DNA of 38,373 nucleotides, taken from contig LAEA01000095.1 in assembly GCA_000961745.1 (NCBI GenBank), forward strand, positions 1 to 38,373, given 5' to 3'. The stretch is from Rhodospirillaceae bacterium BRH_c57 (lineage in GTDB: Bacteria; Pseudomonadota; Alphaproteobacteria; Rhodospirillales; Rhodospirillaceae). Position numbers and translations under genes: made by a program. Below the pieces are notes generated by a model. That model was not told the DNA's origin and ran no database searches. It saw only the letters and a program-made list of their open reading frames with translations. Shown here piece by piece: positions 25,523-35,907 of the stretch (positions within the stretch are counted from its first letter, which is position 1; every line of letters begins with the position of its first letter).

Positions 25523-27457
25523 ATGTACGTCGCAGCCATCTTCCTGCCGCTGATCGCCTCGATCGTAGCCGGCCTGTTCCGCCACGTGGTCGGCGACCGC
25601 GGTGCGCAGATCATCACCACGCTGTCGGTGTTCGCTTCGGCGGCCATGGCAGTCGTGATCTTCTTCGAGGTCGCCCTCGGGAAAAACCCGGTCACCATCA
25701 CACTGTTCAGCTGGATCGTGTCGGGTGAATTCGACGTGTCCTGGGCCCTGAAGTTCGACACCTTGACCGCCGTCATGGTCCTGGTGGTGACTTCGGTGTC
25801 GTCCATGGTGCACCTGTACTCGTGGGGCTACATGTCCCACGACAAGTCGATCCCCCGGTTCATGGCGTACCTGTCCCTGTTCACCTTCATGATGCTCATG
25901 CTGGTGACGGCCGACAACCTGGTGCAGATGTTCTTCGGCTGGGAAGGCGTGGGCCTTGCGTCCTACCTCCTGATCGGCTTCTGGTACGAGAAGAAGACCG
26001 CCAACGCCGCCGCCATGAAGGCCTTCGTGGTCAACCGCGTAGGTGACTTCGGGTTCGCGCTCGGCATCTTCGGCATCTTCGTGCTGTTCGGCACCGTCCA
26101 CCTGGACACCATCTTCCAGATGGCGCCGGAATACGCCGATGCCTCGGTCGTGTTCTTCGGTATCGAATGGCACGCCATGACCATCATCTGCCTGCTGCTG
26201 TTCGTCGGCGCCATGGGCAAGTCCGCCCAGCTCGGCCTGCACACCTGGCTGCCCGACGCCATGGAGGGCCCGACCCCGGTGTCGGCGCTCATCCATGCCG
26301 CGACCATGGTGACGGCCGGGGTGTTCATGGTGGCGCGCATGTCGCCGCTGTACGAACTGGCGCCGGTGGCCCTGGCCACGGTGGCGATTGTCGGCGCCCT
26401 GACAGCCTTCTTTGCCGCCACCGTCGGTTGCGTGCAGAACGACATCAAGCGCATCATCGCCTACTCGACCTGCTCGCAGCTTGGCTACATGTTCTTTGCC
26501 ATCGGCGTGTCGGCCTATCAGGCGGCGATCTTCCACCTGCTGACCCACGCCTTCTTCAAGGCGCTGCTGTTCCTGGGTGCCGGGTCCGTCATCCATGCCA
26601 TGTCCGACGAGCAGGACATCCGCAAGATGGGCGGCATCTGGAAGCACGTGAAGCTGACCTACGCCATGATGTGGATTGGCTCCCTGGCGCTGGCCGGTGT
26701 GCCGTTCTTTGCCGGCTACTACTCCAAGGACATGATCCTTGAATCGGCCTTCGCGGCCGGGGGCGGGGTGGGGTACTTCGCCTTCACGCTGGGTATCGCG
26801 GCCGCGTTCATGACGGCGTTCTACTCCTGGCGCCTGCTGCTGCTGACCTTCCATGGCAAGCCGCGCGCCGACGAGTACGTGATGAGCCACATCCACGAGA
26901 GCCCGCCGGTCATGACCGTGCCGCTCATCCTGCTGTCCATCGGCGCCATCTTCTCGGGCTGGCTGGGCTACGAACTGTTCGTCGGCGACGCCGATGTGCG
27001 GTCCGAGTTCTGGGGTGCAGCGATCTACCTGCTGCCGGGCCGCGACACCATCGATGCGGCGCATCACATCCCGACCTGGGCGGTCCTGCTGCCGCTGGTC
27101 GTCACCGCCGCCGGCATCGCGCTTGCCTACGTGTTCTATGTGCTGGCGCCCAGCCTGCCGGGCAAGCTGGCCGGGGCGTTCCGTCCGGTCTACCTGTTCA
27201 TGCTGAACAAGTGGTACTTCGACGAACTGTACGACCGCATCTTCGTGCGGCCGTCCATGGCTCTCGGGCGTGCCCTGTGGAAGGGCGGTGACGGTGCGGT
27301 GATCGACGGTGTGGGTCCCGACGGCGTGGCGGCGGCAACGCGCGACATCGCCCGGCGGGTTGGCCTGATGCAGTCCGGCCTGCTCTACCACTACGCCTTC
27401 GCCATGATCATCGGCGTGGCGGTCTTCGTGACCTGGTACATGATCAACGCGGGATAA
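25523..27457 (+). CDS. nuoL: NADH:quinone oxidoreductase subunit L
   Basis: 644 residues, the distal antiporter-like proton pump with its long lateral helix in the C-terminal third. Seen: [20 protein letters not shown] with the key Glu, [20 protein letters not shown] with the key Lys, [19 protein letters not shown], and the second Lys region [26 protein letters not shown] lies upstream. Overlaps nuoM by one base. Confidence 0.97.
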   Translation: MYVAAIFLPLIASIVAGLFRHVVGDRGAQIITTLSVFASAAMAVVIFFEVALGKNPVTITLFSWIVSGEFDVSWALKFDTLTAVMVLVVTSVSSMVHLYSWGYMSHDKSIPRFMAYLSLFTFMMLMLVTADNLVQMFFGWEGVGLASYLLIGFWYEKKTANAAAMKAFVVNRVGDFGFALGIFGIFVLFGTVHLDTIFQMAPEYADASVVFFGIEWHAMTIICLLLFVGAMGKSAQLGLHTWLPDAMEGPTPVSALIHAATMVTAGVFMVARMSPLYELAPVALATVAIVGALTAFFAATVGCVQNDIKRIIAYSTCSQLGYMFFAIGVSAYQAAIFHLLTHAFFKALLFLGAGSVIHAMSDEQDIRKMGGIWKHVKLTYAMMWIGSLALAGVPFFAGYYSKDMILESAFAAGGGVGYFAFTLGIAAAFMTAFYSWRLLLLTFHGKPRADEYVMSHIHESPPVMTVPLILLSIGAIFSGWLGYELFVGDADVRSEFWGAAIYLLPGRDTIDAAHHIPTWAVLLPLVVTAAGIALAYVFYVLAPSLPGKLAGAFRPVYLFMLNKWYFDELYDRIFVRPSMALGRALWKGGDGAVIDGVGPDGVAAATRDIARRVGLMQSGLLYHYAFAMIIGVAVFVTWYMINAG

Positions 27458-28980
27458 TGACGATGACCGATCTTCCATTGCTTTCCATCGTCACGTTCCT
27501 GCCGCTGGTCGGGGCCGCCTTCATCCTGCTGGTGCGGGGTGAAGAGGCCGTGGTCGCCCGCAACGCCCGCAACGTGGCGCTGCTGACCTCCGCCGCGACG
27601 TTCCTGCTCAGCCTGGGCGTGTGGGCCGGGTTCGACAACTCGACCGCTGACTTCCAGTTTGTCGAGCAGGCCGCGTGGATGCCCCAGTGGGGCATCAACT
27701 ACCACATGGGCGTGGATGGCATTTCCATGCTGTTCGTCATCCTCGCCACCTTCCTGACCCCGCTATGCATCCTGTCCGCCTGGGAAGCCGTGCAGAAGCG
27801 GGTCAAGGAATACATGGTCGCCTTCCTGATCCTTGAAACCTTCATGATCGGGATGTTCTGCGCGCTGGACTACGTCCTGTTCTACGTCTTCTTTGAAGGC
27901 GTGCTGATCCCGATGTTCCTGATCATCGGGGTGTGGGGCGGGGCGCGCCGCGTCTATGCGGCCTTCAAGTTCTTCCTCTATACCCTGGCGGGCTCGGTCC
28001 TGATGCTGTTGGCCATCATGGCCATGTACTTCGAGGCTGGGACCACCGACATTCCGACCCTGATGCAGACACCGTTCCCTTATGCCATGCAGATCTGGCT
28101 GTGGCTGGCCCTGTTCGCGTCGTTCGCCGTCAAGGTGCCGATGTGGCCGGTCCACACCTGGCTGCCCGACGCCCACGTCGAGGCGCCGACCGCAGGGTCG
28201 GTCATCCTGGCCGGCGTGCTGCTGAAGATGGGCGCCTACGGGTTCCTACGCTTCTCCGTGCCGATGCTGCCCGAGGCGACCGCCTACTTCACGCCGATGG
28301 TCTATGTGCTGTCGGTGGTGGCGGTGATCTACACCTCGCTGGTCGCGCTGGTGCAGGAAGACATGAAGAAGCTGATCGCCTATTCGTCGGTCGCCCACAT
28401 GGGCTTCGTGACCATCGGCATCTTCGCGCTGAACCAGCAGGCCATGGAAGGCGCCATCTTCCAGATGCTGTCCCATGGCGTGGTGTCCGGGGCGCTGTTC
28501 CTGTGCGTCGGCGTGGTTTACGACCGCCTGCACACCCGCGATATCAGCCGCTATGGTGGTCTGGCCACCAACATGCCGAACTACGCCCTGGTGTTCCTGC
28601 TGTTCACCATGGGTGCGGTCGGCCTGCCGGCCACCTCGGGCTTCGTTGGCGAGTTCCTGATCCTGACCGGCGCCTTCAAGGCCAACTCCTGGGTCGCCTT
28701 TTTTGCCGCCACCGGCCTTATTCTGGGCGCCGCCTACATGCTCTACCTGTATTGGCGGGTGGTGTACGGCAAGCTGGAGAAGGAGGACGTCAAGGCCATG
28801 CTCGACCTCAGCCCGCGGGAGATTGCGGTGTTCGTGCCGCTCATTCTGGTGGTGCTGTGGATGGGCATCTATCCGAACAGCTTCCTCGAACCGATGCATG
28901 CTTCGGTCAGCAATCTGATCGAGAACTACCAGGCCGCCATGAGTGTCGTCGATGACGGCACAGCGCTGGCCAACCGTTAG
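27457..28980 (+). CDS. nuoM: NADH:quinone oxidoreductase subunit M
   Basis: 507 residues, antiporter-like pump. Seen: [20 protein letters not shown] with the key Glu, [20 protein letters not shown] with the key Lys, [20 protein letters not shown] and [20 protein letters not shown]. Two starts are possible, ATG 27457 (one-base overlap with nuoL) or ATG 27463; family N-termini fit either. Confidence 0.97.
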   Translation: MTMTDLPLLSIVTFLPLVGAAFILLVRGEEAVVARNARNVALLTSAATFLLSLGVWAGFDNSTADFQFVEQAAWMPQWGINYHMGVDGISMLFVILATFLTPLCILSAWEAVQKRVKEYMVAFLILETFMIGMFCALDYVLFYVFFEGVLIPMFLIIGVWGGARRVYAAFKFFLYTLAGSVLMLLAIMAMYFEAGTTDIPTLMQTPFPYAMQIWLWLALFASFAVKVPMWPVHTWLPDAHVEAPTAGSVILAGVLLKMGAYGFLRFSVPMLPEATAYFTPMVYVLSVVAVIYTSLVALVQEDMKKLIAYSSVAHMGFVTIGIFALNQQAMEGAIFQMLSHGVVSGALFLCVGVVYDRLHTRDISRYGGLATNMPNYALVFLLFTMGAVGLPATSGFVGEFLILTGAFKANSWVAFFAATGLILGAAYMLYLYWRVVYGKLEKEDVKAMLDLSPREIAVFVPLILVVLWMGIYPNSFLEPMHASVSNLIENYQAAMSVVDDGTALANR

Positions 28981-29003
28981 GCCGAGGGAAGGGGATACAG
29001 ACG

Positions 29004-30440
29004 ATGACTGCGCTTGGTAACATCGCGCCGGCCGCTCCCGAGGTTTTCATGGCGATCGCGGGCATGGCCCTGCTGATGATCGGTGTGTTCCAGAAGGGTG
29101 ACGCCACCAAACTCGTCGGCTGGTTGGCCGTTGGCGTTCTGGTGGTGGCGGGTTTCCTGGTCCTGATGGCGGCACCGGAGACGGTGACGGCCTTCAACGG
29201 CCAGTTCATCAGCGACCGCTTCGCCATCTTCGCCAAGGTCCTGGTGCTGGGAGCGTCGGCTCTCAGCCTGGTGCTGGCCATGGTGTGGCTGGCCCAGGAG
29301 GACATGAAGCGCTACGAGTTCTCGGTCCTGGTGGTGTTCGCCACCCTGGGCATGATGATGATGGTTTCGGCCAACAACCTCATGGCCCTGTACCTTGGCC
29401 TGGAACTGCAGTCGCTGGCCCTCTACGTCATGGCCGCCTTCAAGCGCGACAGCGTGCGGTCCACCGAGGCTGGCCTGAAGTATTTCGTGCTGGGGTCCGT
29501 GGCGTCGGGGCTGCTGCTTTACGGCGCCTCGCTGATCTACGGGTTCTCCGGCTCCACGTCGTTCCCGGTCCTGGCCGAGGTGTTGAGCCATGGCACGCCC
29601 ACCGGCGTGATCGTCGGCCTGGTGTTCGTGATGGCGGGTCTGGCGTTCAAGGTCTCGGCTGTACCGTTCCACATGTGGACGCCCGATGTGTACGAGGGCG
29701 CGCCGACCCCGGTTACCGCGTTCTTTGCCGTGGCGCCCAAGATCGCCGCCCTGGCGCTGTTTGTGCGCGTCATGATGGGGCCGTTCGCTGATCTGGTTGA
29801 CCAGTGGCAGCAGGTGATCGTGCTGATCGCCATCCTGTCCATGCTGGTCGGCGCGTTCGGGGCCATCCTGCAAAGCAACATCAAGCGCCTGATGGCCTAT
29901 TCGTCGATTGGTCACATGGGCTTTGCGTTGATGGGGCTGGCGGCGGCGTCGCCCAATGGCGTGCGCGGGCTGCTGATCTACCTCGCCATCTACATCTTCA
30001 TGAACATCGGTACCTTTGCGATCATCCTGTCCATGCGCCAGAAGGGCCGTGCGGTCGAGGGTGTGGCCGACCTGGCCGGTCTGTCGCGGACCATGCCCGG
30101 CATGGCGACTGCTTTGACCATCTTCATGTTCTCGATGGCCGGCATTCCGCCGCTGGCCGGGTTCTTCGCCAAGTTCTATGTGTTCATGGCGGCCATCGAA
30201 GCCGGCTTCTTCACCATGGCCGTGATCGGTGTGCTGTCGTCGGCGGTCGGTGCGTACTACTACCTGCGCATCGTCAAGGTCATGTGGTTCGACGAGCCGG
30301 TCGATACGTTCGACCGCCCGGCGATGACCAATCAGGTCGTGCTGTGGGGCTCGGCGGCGATGATGTTCGTCCTGTTCATCTGGGCGGCGCCGCTCATCGC
30401 TGGCGCGCAGATGGCCGCCCTGAGCCTGTTCCCCGGCTGA
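29004..30440 (+). CDS. nuoN: NADH:quinone oxidoreductase subunit N
   Basis: 478 residues, third antiporter-like pump and last nuo gene. Seen: [20 protein letters not shown] with the key Glu, [20 protein letters not shown] with the key Lys, [20 protein letters not shown] and [25 protein letters not shown] lies before the ATG. The stop overlaps the birA start, tying the following genes to the operon. Confidence 0.97.
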   Translation: MTALGNIAPAAPEVFMAIAGMALLMIGVFQKGDATKLVGWLAVGVLVVAGFLVLMAAPETVTAFNGQFISDRFAIFAKVLVLGASALSLVLAMVWLAQEDMKRYEFSVLVVFATLGMMMMVSANNLMALYLGLELQSLALYVMAAFKRDSVRSTEAGLKYFVLGSVASGLLLYGASLIYGFSGSTSFPVLAEVLSHGTPTGVIVGLVFVMAGLAFKVSAVPFHMWTPDVYEGAPTPVTAFFAVAPKIAALALFVRVMMGPFADLVDQWQQVIVLIAILSMLVGAFGAILQSNIKRLMAYSSIGHMGFALMGLAAASPNGVRGLLIYLAIYIFMNIGTFAIILSMRQKGRAVEGVADLAGLSRTMPGMATALTIFMFSMAGIPPLAGFFAKFYVFMAAIEAGFFTMAVIGVLSSAVGAYYYLRIVKVMWFDEPVDTFDRPAMTNQVVLWGSAAMMFVLFIWAAPLIAGAQMAALSLFPG

Positions 30441-31207
30441 TGGCGACCCACCACCCCACCAACCCCGACTGCGAGGCGCTACCCGGTGGGTGGCGCCTCG
30501 TCGCGCTTTCCGAGGTGGACAGCACCAACGAAGAGGTGCGCCGTCGTGCCCTGACAGACCCCGACGAGGGGCTGGCCGTAATGGCTGCCGTGCAGACGGC
30601 CGGACGTGGCCGGCGCGGGCGGACCTGGGTGAGCCCGCCGGGCAACCTGTATTTGTCCGTCCGCCTGAACCAGGGGCCAAGCCTTGCTGCCACGGCGCAA
30701 CTGTCGTTCGTCGCCGCCGTGGCCCTGGCCGACGCCCTGGCTGAGGCTGCGCCCCACGTGGCGGTGCGCTTCAAGTGGCCCAACGACCTGCTGATCGGCG
30801 GCGCCAAGGTGTCGGGCATCCTGCTCGAAACCGATGGCCCGTCCATCATCCTGGGGATCGGGGTCAACGTGGCGTGGGCGCCGGACGCCATCCAGACCAC
30901 CTATCCGGCGACCAGCCTCAAGTTCGAGGGCGCCGTGGTGCCGCCCGAGGAACTGGCCAAGGCCTTCCTGCGCCACCTGCAAAGCTGTGTCGCCCAGTGG
31001 CACTTCCGGGGTTTTGAGGTGTTCCGCGCGGCGTGGCTGGAGCGCGCCCAAGGGCTGGGGCAGGGGATCGTGGCCCGGCTGCAAAGCGGCGAAGACGTGC
31101 AGGGTATCTTTGTGGACCTTGACGTGGATGGGGCACTCGTGGTGGATGTGGCAGGCGCGGGTCGGCGGCGCATTCTTGCCGGCGATATATTCTTTGCGGC
31201 TTCCTAG
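30440..31207 (+). CDS. birA: Biotin--[acetyl-CoA-carboxylase] ligase, catalytic form without DNA-binding domain
   Basis: 255 residues. Attaches biotin to carboxylases through biotinyl-AMP. Seen: [15 protein letters not shown], the biotin/ATP loop GRGRRGRTW (55-63), KWPNDLL (112-118) and KVSGILLE (123-130), then a C-terminal small beta domain. There is no N-terminal helix-turn-helix, so it cannot act as a BirA-type repressor. Placement after nuoN with a one-base overlap, followed by coaX, is common in alphaproteobacteria. Confidence 0.94.
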   Translation: MATHHPTNPDCEALPGGWRLVALSEVDSTNEEVRRRALTDPDEGLAVMAAVQTAGRGRRGRTWVSPPGNLYLSVRLNQGPSLAATAQLSFVAAVALADALAEAAPHVAVRFKWPNDLLIGGAKVSGILLETDGPSIILGIGVNVAWAPDAIQTTYPATSLKFEGAVVPPEELAKAFLRHLQSCVAQWHFRGFEVFRAAWLERAQGLGQGIVARLQSGEDVQGIFVDLDVDGALVVDVAGAGRRRILAGDIFFAAS

Positions 31208-31236
31208 ATTTTCCCCCACCGGCGGAGCCAGTTAAC

Positions 31237-32010
31237 ATGCTTTTGGCCATCGACTCGGGCAACACCAACATTGTCTTCGCCGTGTATGACGGCGAGACGG
31301 TGCGCGGTGAATGGCGGTCTTCGACCCGCTCCGACCGCACCGCCGACGAATACGGCGTGTGGCTGTCCCAGTTGATGAGCTTCGAAGGCATCCAGCGCGA
31401 CGACATTGATGCCGCCATTCTGGCCACCGTGGTCCCGGCCAATGTGTTCACCCTCAAGACCCTGTGCCGGCGTTATTTCGGTACCGAGCCGCTGGTCGTG
31501 GGGGAGCCTGGCGTGGACCTCGGCCTGGAAATCCGCATGGACCGACCCGAGGAGGTCGGCGCCGACCGGCTGGTCAACGCGGTGGCCGCGCACACCCAAT
31601 ATAAAAGCGCGCTGATCATCATCGACTTTGGCACGGCGACCACGTTCGATGTGGTCGATGCCGAGGGCAATTACCTCGGCGGCTGCATCTGCCCAGGCAT
31701 CAACCTGTCCCTGGAGGCCCTGCACATGGCCGCGGCCCAGTTGCCGCGCGTTGCCGTCGGGCGGCCGACCCAGGTGATCGGCAAGGCGACCGTGCCGGCC
31801 ATGAAGAGCGGCATCTACTGGGGCTACGTCGGCTTGATCGAAGGCCTCGTACGCCGCATATGCGAAGAATTCGGCGGTCCGATGACGGTGGTTGCCACCG
31901 GCGGGCTTGCCCCCCTGTTTTCTGAGGCGACAGACGCCATTCACCACCTCGATCAGGACCTGACCCTGCGGGGTCTCCTGGAAATCCACCGTAGAAACAC
32001 GAGCGCATGA
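31237..32010 (+). CDS. coaX: Type III pantothenate kinase
   Basis: 257 residues. Phosphorylates pantothenate in the first step of coenzyme A synthesis. ASKHA-fold motifs: [14 protein letters not shown] with Asp6, [15 protein letters not shown] with Asp110, and [14 protein letters not shown] with Asp130, then [27 protein letters not shown] precedes the ATG. The stop overlaps the rnj start (ATGA). Confidence 0.95.
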   Translation: MLLAIDSGNTNIVFAVYDGETVRGEWRSSTRSDRTADEYGVWLSQLMSFEGIQRDDIDAAILATVVPANVFTLKTLCRRYFGTEPLVVGEPGVDLGLEIRMDRPEEVGADRLVNAVAAHTQYKSALIIIDFGTATTFDVVDAEGNYLGGCICPGINLSLEALHMAAAQLPRVAVGRPTQVIGKATVPAMKSGIYWGYVGLIEGLVRRICEEFGGPMTVVATGGLAPLFSEATDAIHHLDQDLTLRGLLEIHRRNTSA

Positions 32011-33704
32011 CAGACATCCGACTTCCCCTGGTACGAAACGCCCCTCCCGATGCCGTCTGGTTCCTGCCCTTGGGCGGGACCGGTGAGATTGGCATGAACC
32101 TTAACGTCTATGGCTGCGACGGAAAATGGATCGCCGTCGATATGGGGGTGACCTTCGGGGATGACAGCATCCCCGGTGTCGATGTCGTCATGGCCGACCC
32201 CCTGTTCCTGGAGGAACAGGCCGAAAACCTCCTGGCCATCGTCATCACCCACGCCCATGAAGACCATCTGGGCGCGGTCGGCTACCTGTGGCCGGACCTG
32301 CGGGTGCCGGTCTACGCGACGCCGTTCGCCGCCGCCTTCCTGGGCTACAAGCTCAAGGAAGAACGGCTGGAAAAGGAGGTGCCGGTCAACGTGGTACCCC
32401 TGGGCGGCCGCATCGAGATCGGGCCGTTCGACATCGAGTTTGTGTCGATGACCCATTCCATCCCTGAACCCAACCTGCTGGTCATCCGCACCCGGCATGG
32501 CACCATCGTCCACACCGGCGACTGGAAGCTGGATCCCGAGCCGCTGATCGGCGAGGAAGCCGATACCAAGCGCCTGCGCGAAATCGGCGACGAGGGCGTT
32601 CTGGCGGTCATCAGTGACAGCACCAACATCCTCAACAAGGGCCACTCCGGGTCCGAAGGCGAGGTGCGGCGCAGTCTGGTCGAGGAGTTCAAGAAGTATC
32701 CTGACGGCAAGATCGCCGTGGCGTGCTTCGCCTCCAACGTCGCCCGCGTCGAGTCCGTCGCCCACGCCGCCCATGCCAACGGCCGCAAGGTGGTGCTGGT
32801 CGGGCGGTCCCTGTGGCGCATCCTGGAGACCTCCCGCAAGGCCGGATACCTGGAAGCCGCCGGCCCGTTCCTGGAGGCCGAGGACGCCAAGCATCTGACC
32901 GACCGCCAGATCTGCTACATCTGCACGGGCAGCCAGGGTGAGCCGCGCGCGGCCCTCAACCGGATCGCCTGGGGCCATCATCCCTATGTGGACCTGGGGA
33001 AGGGGGACGTGTGCTTCTTCTCGTCGCGGGTCATTCCCGGCAACGAAAAGTCGATCTTCCGCCTGCACAACCAGTTGGTCCGCAACGGCGTGCAGCTCAT
33101 CACCGACCGCGAGGCCTTCATCCACGTGTCCGGTCATCCGGCGCAGGAAGAAGTGGCCGAGCTGTACCGCCTGCTGCGTCCGCGCATCGTCATCCCGGTG
33201 CACGGCGAGGCTCGCCATCTTCAGGAGCACAGCGACTTCGCCCTGAACATGGGCGTGCCGTTCACCAAGATCGTGACCAACGGGCAGGCCGTCCACCTGC
33301 ACGCCGATGGTCCGAAGCTGGTGGGCGAGGCGCCCATTGGCCGCCTGACCCTTGAGGGTGACCGCATCGTGCCGCTCGACAGTCCCATCCTGCGTGACCG
33401 CAAGCGCATGGTGGAGAACGGCGCCGCCGTCGTCACCCTGGTGATGAACGGCAAGGGCGGTCTGGTGCAGGACCCGCTGGTCACCACCCACGGCCTGTTC
33501 AACCCCGAGCACGAGGATGACGACGACACCGACGCCCTTCTCGTGGCCGTGGTGCGGTCGGCCGTGTCGCGCCTCGACTCGCGTGAGCGCAAGGACGACG
33601 CCGCCGTGCGCGAAATGGTCCGCCGGGCCATCCGCAAGGCCTTCCACACCGACCAGAAGCGCAAGCCGCTGACCGACGTTCACCTGGTCCGGCTTAGTAG
33701 TTAG
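32007..33704 (+). CDS. rnj: Ribonuclease J
   Basis: 565 residues. Metallo-beta-lactamase/beta-CASP ribonuclease that processes and degrades mRNA and rRNA, with 5'-exonuclease and endonuclease activity in the family. Zinc site: [15 protein letters not shown] with His82, His84, Asp86, His87; later [51 protein letters not shown]; and the C-terminal [20 protein letters not shown] and [12 protein letters not shown] motifs. RNase J is common in alphaproteobacteria alongside RNase E. Coupled to coaX by ATGA. Confidence 0.95.
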   Translation: MTDIRLPLVRNAPPDAVWFLPLGGTGEIGMNLNVYGCDGKWIAVDMGVTFGDDSIPGVDVVMADPLFLEEQAENLLAIVITHAHEDHLGAVGYLWPDLRVPVYATPFAAAFLGYKLKEERLEKEVPVNVVPLGGRIEIGPFDIEFVSMTHSIPEPNLLVIRTRHGTIVHTGDWKLDPEPLIGEEADTKRLREIGDEGVLAVISDSTNILNKGHSGSEGEVRRSLVEEFKKYPDGKIAVACFASNVARVESVAHAAHANGRKVVLVGRSLWRILETSRKAGYLEAAGPFLEAEDAKHLTDRQICYICTGSQGEPRAALNRIAWGHHPYVDLGKGDVCFFSSRVIPGNEKSIFRLHNQLVRNGVQLITDREAFIHVSGHPAQEEVAELYRLLRPRIVIPVHGEARHLQEHSDFALNMGVPFTKIVTNGQAVHLHADGPKLVGEAPIGRLTLEGDRIVPLDSPILRDRKRMVENGAAVVTLVMNGKGGLVQDPLVTTHGLFNPEHEDDDDTDALLVAVVRSAVSRLDSRERKDDAAVREMVRRAIRKAFHTDQKRKPLTDVHLVRLSS

Positions 33705-33730
33705 ATCCCACTAGTAGAGAGACGCACAGC

Positions 33731-34135
33731 ATGATCGGACGCCTTAATCACGTCGCCATCGCCGTTCCCGACCTGGAGGCCGCCTCGGCCACCTACCGCC
33801 AGGTTCTTGGTGCCAAGGTGTCCGATCCGCTGCCGCAGCCGGATCACGGGGTCACGGTGGTGTTCATCGAATTGGACAACACTAAGATCGAACTGCTCCA
33901 TCCGATGGGCGAGACGTCGCCGATCCAGGGGTTCCTGGACAAGAACCCGTCGGGCGGCATCCACCATGTGTGCTACGAGGTCGATGACATCCTGGCTGCG
34001 CGGGACAAGCTCAAGGCCGAGGGCGTACGCGTCCTGGGCAACGGCGAGCCCAAGATCGGCGCCCACGGCAAGCCGGTCCTGTTCCTGCACCCCAAGGACT
34101 TCACTGGCACGCTGGTGGAACTGGAGCAGGCGTAA
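33731..34135 (+). CDS. mce: Methylmalonyl-CoA epimerase
   Basis: 134 residues, glyoxalase/VOC fold. Interconverts (S)- and (R)-methylmalonyl-CoA between propionyl-CoA carboxylase and methylmalonyl-CoA mutase. Seen: IGRLNHVAIAVPDLEAA with His7, VFIELDNTKIELLHP, SGGIHHVCYEVDDI with His78/79, and GTLVELEQA with Glu130; these are the expected metal-ligand positions. Last gene of the long operon, 26 bases after rnj, followed by R1 repeat copy A. The pathway could run toward succinate, or in reverse toward propionate when fumarate is the electron sink. Confidence 0.95.
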   Translation: MIGRLNHVAIAVPDLEAASATYRQVLGAKVSDPLPQPDHGVTVVFIELDNTKIELLHPMGETSPIQGFLDKNPSGGIHHVCYEVDDILAARDKLKAEGVRVLGNGEPKIGAHGKPVLFLHPKDFTGTLVELEQA

Positions 34136-34142
34136 AGCGTGG

Positions 34143-34270
34143 TCCGCTGACGCGGAGGGCTGCCGCCAGCCTGGAGCGATGCTCCAGACCTCCCTTGTTT
34201 TCTTGAAGAAGAAAAGGGGGGTTGGGGCCTGCCCCAAGCAGTCGGGCGGCAGCCCGTCCGCGCCAGCGGA
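34143..34270 (+). repeat. R1 palindromic repeat, full copy (A), after mce
   Basis: Outer arms of about 25 bases (34143-34167 and 34245-34270) pair almost perfectly: TCCGCTGACGCGGA-GGGCTGCCGCC against its complement with one mismatch and one bulge. Inside are three hairpins: CTGGAGC-GAT-GCTCCAG (34171-34187), TTTTCTT-GAAG-AAGAAAA (34198-34215) and TTGGGGC-CT-GCCCCAA (34222-34237). On paper the whole folds into a stem with three arms. It starts 7 bases after the mce stop. Fills most of the mce-tag spacer. Confidence 0.75.
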
Positions 34271-34361
34271 ATCCTGTGCTTCAAGTCTTTCCCCATAGTC
34301 TTGTATCCTCGTGGCCGGGCCTGTCCCGGCCATGATTCGTTTTGGGGGAGGAGAGGACGCC

Positions 34362-34943
34362 ATGAATTGGTACTGCGACGTCGCACCCGGCCATGACCTG
34401 CACGGTCCTTATCATGACGACGAATACGGGTTCCCGGTGCGTGATGACCGGGTGCTGTTCGAGCGGTTGTGCCTGGAGATATTCCAGGCGGGGCTGTCGT
34501 GGGAATTGATTCTGCGCCGCCGGCCGGGTCTGAACGCCGCCTTCCACGATTTCGACATCGACACGGTGGCGGCCTATGGGGACGACGACGTGGCGCGGTT
34601 GCTGGGCGACGCGCGGATCATCCGCAACCGCTTGAAGGTGGCCGCGATCATCGGCAATGCGCGCCGTGTTCAGACTTTACGGGACGAGTTCGGGCGGGGC
34701 GAGGTCGGCGGGTTTGCCGCGTGGCTTGATGCCCACCATCCGCTGACCTTGAAGCAGTGGGTGAAGGTGTTCCGCAAGACCTTCGCGTTCACCGGCCCTG
34801 AGGTGGTCAACGAGTTCCTGATGAGCATCGGCATGCTGCCGGGCGGCCACCGCGCCGATTGCCCGGTGCAGGTGCGCCTGACCCCGCTGCGGCCACCGTG
34901 GATGACTGCGCAGGAGGCAGGGTTTGACTATTCAGGAGGGTGA
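34362..34943 (+). CDS. tag: DNA-3-methyladenine glycosylase I
   Basis: 193 residues (E. coli Tag 187). Excises 3-methyladenine from alkylated DNA. Seen: YHDDEYGFPVRDDRVLFERL, CLEIFQAGLSWELILRRRPG and FDIDTVAAYGDDDVARLLGD. Zinc ligands are all in place: Cys5, His18 and the late pair GHRADC (His and Cys four apart), as in E. coli Cys4/His17/His175/Cys179. Start chosen at 34362 for GGAGGAGAGG upstream and alignment to Tag. A textbook terminator follows. Confidence 0.95.
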   Translation: MNWYCDVAPGHDLHGPYHDDEYGFPVRDDRVLFERLCLEIFQAGLSWELILRRRPGLNAAFHDFDIDTVAAYGDDDVARLLGDARIIRNRLKVAAIIGNARRVQTLRDEFGRGEVGGFAAWLDAHHPLTLKQWVKVFRKTFAFTGPEVVNEFLMSIGMLPGGHRADCPVQVRLTPLRPPWMTAQEAGFDYSGG

Positions 34944-34961
34944 GGGGCCCACAAATCGAAA

Positions 34962-34996
34962 GAGCGGAACCCTTGGGGGCTCCGCTCATTTCTTTT
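34962..34996 (+). terminator. Rho-independent terminator of tag
   Basis: GAGCGGA-CCC pairs with GGG-TCCGCTC around a short loop and is followed by ATTTCTTTT. It begins 18 bases after the tag stop. Confidence 0.85.
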
Positions 34997-35299
34997 GAAC
35001 CGGCGTTTCGCCGTTGTCGCGGCCCTGGATGTCTCCCGGCGCGTGCCGCTTGTGCGGCTTCCTCCCTAAACCTGGGTTCCATCAGATGGATAACCCGTCT
35101 TTCCTTGGGTGTCCGTACGATATGCGTTGTCGGCATTCATGTCACGCAAAAAATACATGGCTCGATCAGATTTGTGACAGAAAAACGACAGGTATCGGAA
35201 AATCGTCAACTCCCTCGGAAGCGTGTGCGATGATACTACCTAGAACTTGCGGTTTAAGGCAGCGGACGGACGGATAGGCGCGGCGGGAAAACGGTCATC
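34997..35299. other. Gene-free stretch upstream of the secreted-protein gene
   Basis: No credible gene: short open frames have no ribosome site or protein-like composition. The part 35140-35260 is clearly lower in GC than its surroundings (for example CGCAAAAAATACATGG) and is the likely promoter region of the gene at 35300. I see only weak -10-like sequences (GATACT near 35232). Confidence 0.4.
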
Positions 35300-35776
35300 A
35301 TGCACTATACTTCATGGGGTACTGCTTTGGGGGTCGCTCTGGCGGTGCTGGCCAGTCCTGCCGCAGCCGAGTCTCAAAAGGATGAGACGGTGGCTGTCGT
35401 GGTCGACGGGCGCACCTGCCTCGGCCTGACCGAGGTGTCGGACGCGCGCGGGGTTGCCCCTGCGGACGGGGGAGCCTACCGTCCTGGTACGGATGTCCGC
35501 GGCCGTGCCGTGGTCCCGGCTGAAGGACCGGGTGGTGGTCCTGACTGGTCGGGTCTGGCCGACACCCTAAAGATCAATGTCGAAGTGGATCTGGCGGAGC
35601 GTTATGGCACCGCCCTGCCATCGGGCAGCACATTGCCCCTTGGAACCATCGAATTGCGCGACGGCCGTGCCTGGTTCAACGGCCAGCCTCTTGCTGGGCA
35701 CGACCGCGAAGCCTTGTGGCAGGCCTGCTGGCGCCTCGGCGTCTTGCAGCGCAAGGCCGATCAGCCAAAGCCTTGA
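35300..35776 (+). CDS. Secreted protein of unknown function, 158 aa
   Basis: A signal peptide covers about residues 1-23 (WGTALGVALAVLASPAAA, cleavage likely at AAA-ES). The mature part of about 135 residues is Gly/Asp-rich with two Cys (Cys40 in GRTCLGLTEV and Cys143 in WQACWRLGVLQ) that could pair in the periplasm. The end is Lys/Pro-rich (RKADQPKP). There is no membrane helix, lipobox or known domain. The ribosome site is weak (GGGAAAAC). A truncated R1 repeat copy follows 5 bases after the stop. Confidence 0.75.
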   Translation: MHYTSWGTALGVALAVLASPAAAESQKDETVAVVVDGRTCLGLTEVSDARGVAPADGGAYRPGTDVRGRAVVPAEGPGGGPDWSGLADTLKINVEVDLAERYGTALPSGSTLPLGTIELRDGRAWFNGQPLAGHDREALWQACWRLGVLQRKADQPKP

Positions 35777-35781
35777 GTGAA

Positions 35782-35858
35782 CTCCAGACCTCCTTTGTTT
35801 TCTTGAAGAAGAAAAAGGGATTTGGGGTTTGCCCCAAGCGGGTTTGGGCGGCAGCCCA
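35782..35858 (+). repeat. R1 palindromic repeat, partial copy (B)
   Basis: Identical in order to copy A from CTCCAGACCTCC onward: hairpin TTTTCTT-GAAG-AAGAAAA, hairpin TTGGGGT-TT-GCCCCAA (one G-T wobble replacing C-G), then GGGCGGCAGCCC. The left arm and first hairpin half are missing. It lies between convergent genes (secreted protein and EAL protein). Confidence 0.7.
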
Positions 35859-35907
35859 AGATGCACGAGAGCAGGCGATGGTTCACGGTAGGTGTAAGTC
35901 GCGCCGA

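Noticed and set aside
25493-27478. Minus-strand open frame of 661 codons antisense to nuoL
   Set aside because: His/Gln/Arg/Gly-rich low-complexity translation typical of antisense frames in GC-rich genes.
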